Of a DNA stretch of 33,560 nucleotides, positions 31,746-33,560 are shown one piece after another. The notes below the pieces were generated by a model, which made no database searches, was not told where the DNA came from, and saw only the letters and a list, made by a program, of their open reading frames with translations. Source of the stretch: Betaproteobacteria bacterium (GTDB taxonomy: Bacteria; Pseudomonadota; Gammaproteobacteria; Burkholderiales; Rhodocyclaceae); the NCBI GenBank assembly GCA_947478755.1, contig CANJXH010000010.1:1-33560 (forward strand). Direction: 5' to 3'. Position 1 is the stretch's first letter. The number at the start of each line of letters is the position of its first letter. Both the position numbers and the translations under genes were made by a program.

Positions 31746-32797
31746 CCTATCTTCCCAAACCAAAACTTCATCGCCGCGATGCGCCGGTCAACAGCCTCGG
31801 TTATACGCGCGCCGATTACGAGGGTGCCGTTTCCACGCTTTGTGCCGGTTGCGGCCATGACTCGATCAGCGCGGCCATCGTCCAGGCCTGCTTCGATCTG
31901 GATATACAGCCGCACCGCGTCGCCAAGCTTTCGGGCATTGGCTGCTCATCTAAAACACCGGACTACTTTCTCGGCGCCTCGCACGGTTTCAACAGTGTCC
32001 ACGGACGTATGCCGTCGGTGATGACGGGTGCCAACCTCGCCAATCGCGACCTGATCTATCTCGGCGTTTCCGGCGACGGCGATTCGGCGTCCATCGGCCT
32101 CGGTCAGTTTGCCCACGTCATGCGTCGTGGGGTCAACATGACCTACATCGTCGAGAACAATGGTGTCTACGGACTTACCAAGGGTCAGTTCTCTGCAACG
32201 GCCGACAAGGGCTCGCAGAGCAAGCGGGGTGTGGTCAACAGCGACAGTGCCATCGATCTGGTATCTCTGGCGCTGGAATTGGGTGCGACCTATGTGGGGC
32301 GCAGCTTTTCCGGCGACAAGGAACAGCTGGTACCGTTGATCAAGGGGGCCTTGCTGCATCGTGGCGCTGCGTTCATCGACGTGCTCAGCCCCTGTGTCAC
32401 TTTCAACAATCACGCTGGTTCGACCAAGAGCTTTGACTATGTGCGCGAGCATAATGAAGCGGTCAATCGCATCGATGTGATCATGCCGCACCAGAGCATT
32501 ACCACGGCGTATCCGCCCGGATCGCTGCGCGAAGTTGTCCAACATGACGGTTCGGTACTGCGCCTGCGCAAACTGGCGGAAGATTACGATCCGACCAATC
32601 ACCTGAACGCCGTGACCCATTTGCAGCAAGGCCACGCCAAAGGCGAGTTGCTGACCGGCCTGCTCTACATTGATTCGAGCGCAGAGGATTTGCATGTCCA
32701 TCTGAATACGGTCGATTCACCGCTCAATCGCCTTGCCGAGCGTGAGCTTTGTCCTGGCAACGCTACGCTGACAGCACTGAACGCTTCGCTGCGCTAG
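31742..32797 (+). CDS. korB: 2-oxoacid:ferredoxin oxidoreductase, beta (TPP-binding) subunit
   Basis: This 351-residue protein starts at ATG 31742 with GGAGG 7 bases upstream. It shows the Fe-S cysteines CAGC (34-37) and Cys68 in GIGCSSKTP, the thiamine diphosphate/magnesium motif GDGDS (111-115) ending at NN (139-140), and IVENNGVYGLTKGQFSAT, all diagnostic for KorB/PorB-type beta subunits. It forms the catalytic heart with the fused korA product, binding thiamine diphosphate and one 4Fe-4S cluster. The chain is somewhat longer than typical archaeal beta subunits and carries about 80 extra C-terminal residues (after SFDYVREHNEA), as in the betaproteobacterial type. The reaction is probably oxidative decarboxylation of 2-oxoglutarate. 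Confidence 0.92.
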   Translation: MTYLPKPKLHRRDAPVNSLGYTRADYEGAVSTLCAGCGHDSISAAIVQACFDLDIQPHRVAKLSGIGCSSKTPDYFLGASHGFNSVHGRMPSVMTGANLANRDLIYLGVSGDGDSASIGLGQFAHVMRRGVNMTYIVENNGVYGLTKGQFSATADKGSQSKRGVVNSDSAIDLVSLALELGATYVGRSFSGDKEQLVPLIKGALLHRGAAFIDVLSPCVTFNNHAGSTKSFDYVREHNEAVNRIDVIMPHQSITTAYPPGSLREVVQHDGSVLRLRKLAEDYDPTNHLNAVTHLQQGHAKGELLTGLLYIDSSAEDLHVHLNTVDSPLNRLAERELCPGNATLTALNASLR

Positions 32798-32830
32798 CAC
32801 CGCCGCTTTCATGGCGCCGATTCTGCGAGA

Positions 32831-33379
32831 ATGGGCGCCATGAACAGTGCATCATCGTTGCGGATCCTTGGCATCGACCCGGGTTTGAGGGTTACCGGGT
32901 TCGGCGTCATCGACAAGACCGGCAATCGCCTGAGCTATGTCACCAGTGGTTGCATAAAGACCAACGAAAAACTGACGTTGCCCGAGCGCATAGCGACAAT
33001 CCTTGAAGGAATCACGGAAGTGATTGCCGAAAGTCAGCCACAGCAGTCCGCCGTCGAAAAAGTCTTTGTCAACGTCAATCCGCAGTCCACCTTGCTGCTC
33101 GGTCAGGCGCGCGGGGCGGCCATCAGTGCACTGGTCAACGCCGGTCTGCCCGTAGCCGAATACACGGCGCTGCAGGTCAAGCAGGCAGTGGTTGGCAAGG
33201 GCAAGGCGGCAAAAGAACAGGTGCAGCACATGGTCGTACGCCTCCTGGCGCTGTCTGGTACGCCGAGTGCGGATGCGTCGGATGCGCTGGCCTGCGCCAT
33301 CTGCCATGCGCACGGCGGACAGGGACTCGGTGCCATTTCCACCACCGGCTTTCGCGTGCGAAACGGCAGGCTGGTTTGA
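32831..33379 (+). CDS. ruvC: Holliday junction resolvase RuvC
   Basis: This 182-residue endonuclease of the RNase H fold starts at ATG 32831 (or 32840, three codons later). The four catalytic acids are present: Asp16 in GIDPG, Glu76 in VEKVF, Asp148 and Asp151 in SADASDALA, with spacing close to that of E. coli RuvC (7, 66, 138, 141). It cleaves Holliday junctions symmetrically with RuvAB. The usual neighbours ruvA and ruvB do not follow; the next frame encodes a glycosyltransferase-like protein. It starts 33 bases after korB and could be read through from the kor operon. Confidence 0.97.
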   Translation: MGAMNSASSLRILGIDPGLRVTGFGVIDKTGNRLSYVTSGCIKTNEKLTLPERIATILEGITEVIAESQPQQSAVEKVFVNVNPQSTLLLGQARGAAISALVNAGLPVAEYTALQVKQAVVGKGKAAKEQVQHMVVRLLALSGTPSADASDALACAICHAHGGQGLGAISTTGFRVRNGRLV

Positions 33380-33404
33380 GCAGGCAAACGGATATTCATC
33401 GCTG

Positions 33405-33560
33405 ATGGCCAGCCTCTTTTACGCTTGGGAATTCGGTGCCAACTTTGGGCATATTGGCGCATTCCTGCCGCTTGGCCGCGCGTTGCGGGACGAGGGTCAT
33501 GAGGTGCATTGGGTCGTGACACAAACCGGCCCCGCCGCCCGCTTGCTGGCGAAGGAAGGG
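33405..33560 (+). CDS. Glycosyltransferase-like protein, 3' truncated by the window edge
   Basis: Only the first 52 codons are in the window, beginning MASLFYAWEFGANFGHIG and continuing with AFLPLGRALRDEGHEVHWV. The pattern of a strand, a GANFGHIGAFLPLGRAL helix and a HEV strand is the N-terminal nucleotide-sugar transferase fold of the MGT/UGT (GT1) type. No ribosome site of good quality precedes the ATG, which lies 25 bases after the ruvC stop. With the catalytic half missing, the function stays a fold-level guess. Confidence 0.6.
   Translation, partial: MASLFYAWEFGANFGHIGAFLPLGRALRDEGHEVHWVVTQTGPAARLLAKEG

Noticed and set aside
1-33560. CRISPR arrays, insertion sequences, phage genes, tRNA or rRNA genes
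   Set aside because: No regularly spaced repeats, transposase or integrase motifs, or tRNA-like cloverleaf with CCA end were seen; tandem similarity is limited to paralogous genes.

Overview
The window looks like a chromosome segment of a facultatively denitrifying betaproteobacterium, most likely of the Rhodocyclales/Sterolibacteriaceae type. The reasons are high GC, Betaproteobacteria-like housekeeping genes (ahcY-metF under an SAH riboswitch, yebC, ruvC), a copper nitrite reductase/NnrS locus with an FNR-type operator, a KorAB-type 2-oxoacid:ferredoxin oxidoreductase, and catabolic genes of the kind seen in steroid or terpenoid degraders. The organism is an inference; no marker gene settles it.

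Layout. (1) 1-3557: the end of an LLM-class flavin oxidoreductase, three tandem SDR dehydrogenases resembling 3-alpha/20-beta-hydroxysteroid dehydrogenases, and a fossil 3' end of a fourth SDR. (2) 3585-4908: an HD-GYP protein closed by a strong hairpin. (3) 4920-6917, minus strand: a Tat-exported dienelactone-hydrolase-like protein and a DapB-like NAD(P) oxidoreductase. (4) 7064-9465: promoter, SAH riboswitch, ahcY and metF, the activated-methyl cycle. (5) 9522-13487: a Dnr-like Crp/Fnr regulator, a perfect FNR-type box, a nirK fused to cytochrome c but broken by one amber codon, a small secreted CGHC protein, and nnrS.

(6) 13628-22872 is the most unusual part. It holds three paralogues of a CrtC/AttH-like lipocalin-fold family (recalled as DUF7064/DUF7065) plus the relic of a fourth, two stand-alone APH-fold kinases, a six-helix membrane protein, an SDR, a saccharopine-dehydrogenase-like reductase and a TetR regulator, all on the plus strand. 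My hypothesis is a catabolic module in which the kinases phosphorylate a hydroxyl group and the CrtC-like proteins eliminate phosphate or add water, giving oxygen-independent dehydration/rehydration of an isoprenoid or steroid alcohol. (7) 22869-27077, minus strand: an HerA/YjgR-like ATPase, a 51-codon small ORF, an EamA transporter and an MFS exporter, the last three linked by TTGA and ATGA stop/start overlaps.

(8) 27136-33560: yebC, then a kor operon (FAD/Fe-S oxidoreductase, fused gamma-alpha subunit, a 41-codon ORF coupled at both ends, TPP-binding beta subunit), then ruvC and the start of a glycosyltransferase-like gene. The kor operon sits between yebC and ruvC, which are neighbours in many proteobacteria.

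No rRNA, tRNA, CRISPR array, transposase or phage gene was seen. The only gene-free stretch above 300 bases is 6918-7223, which holds the ahcY promoter and riboswitch.
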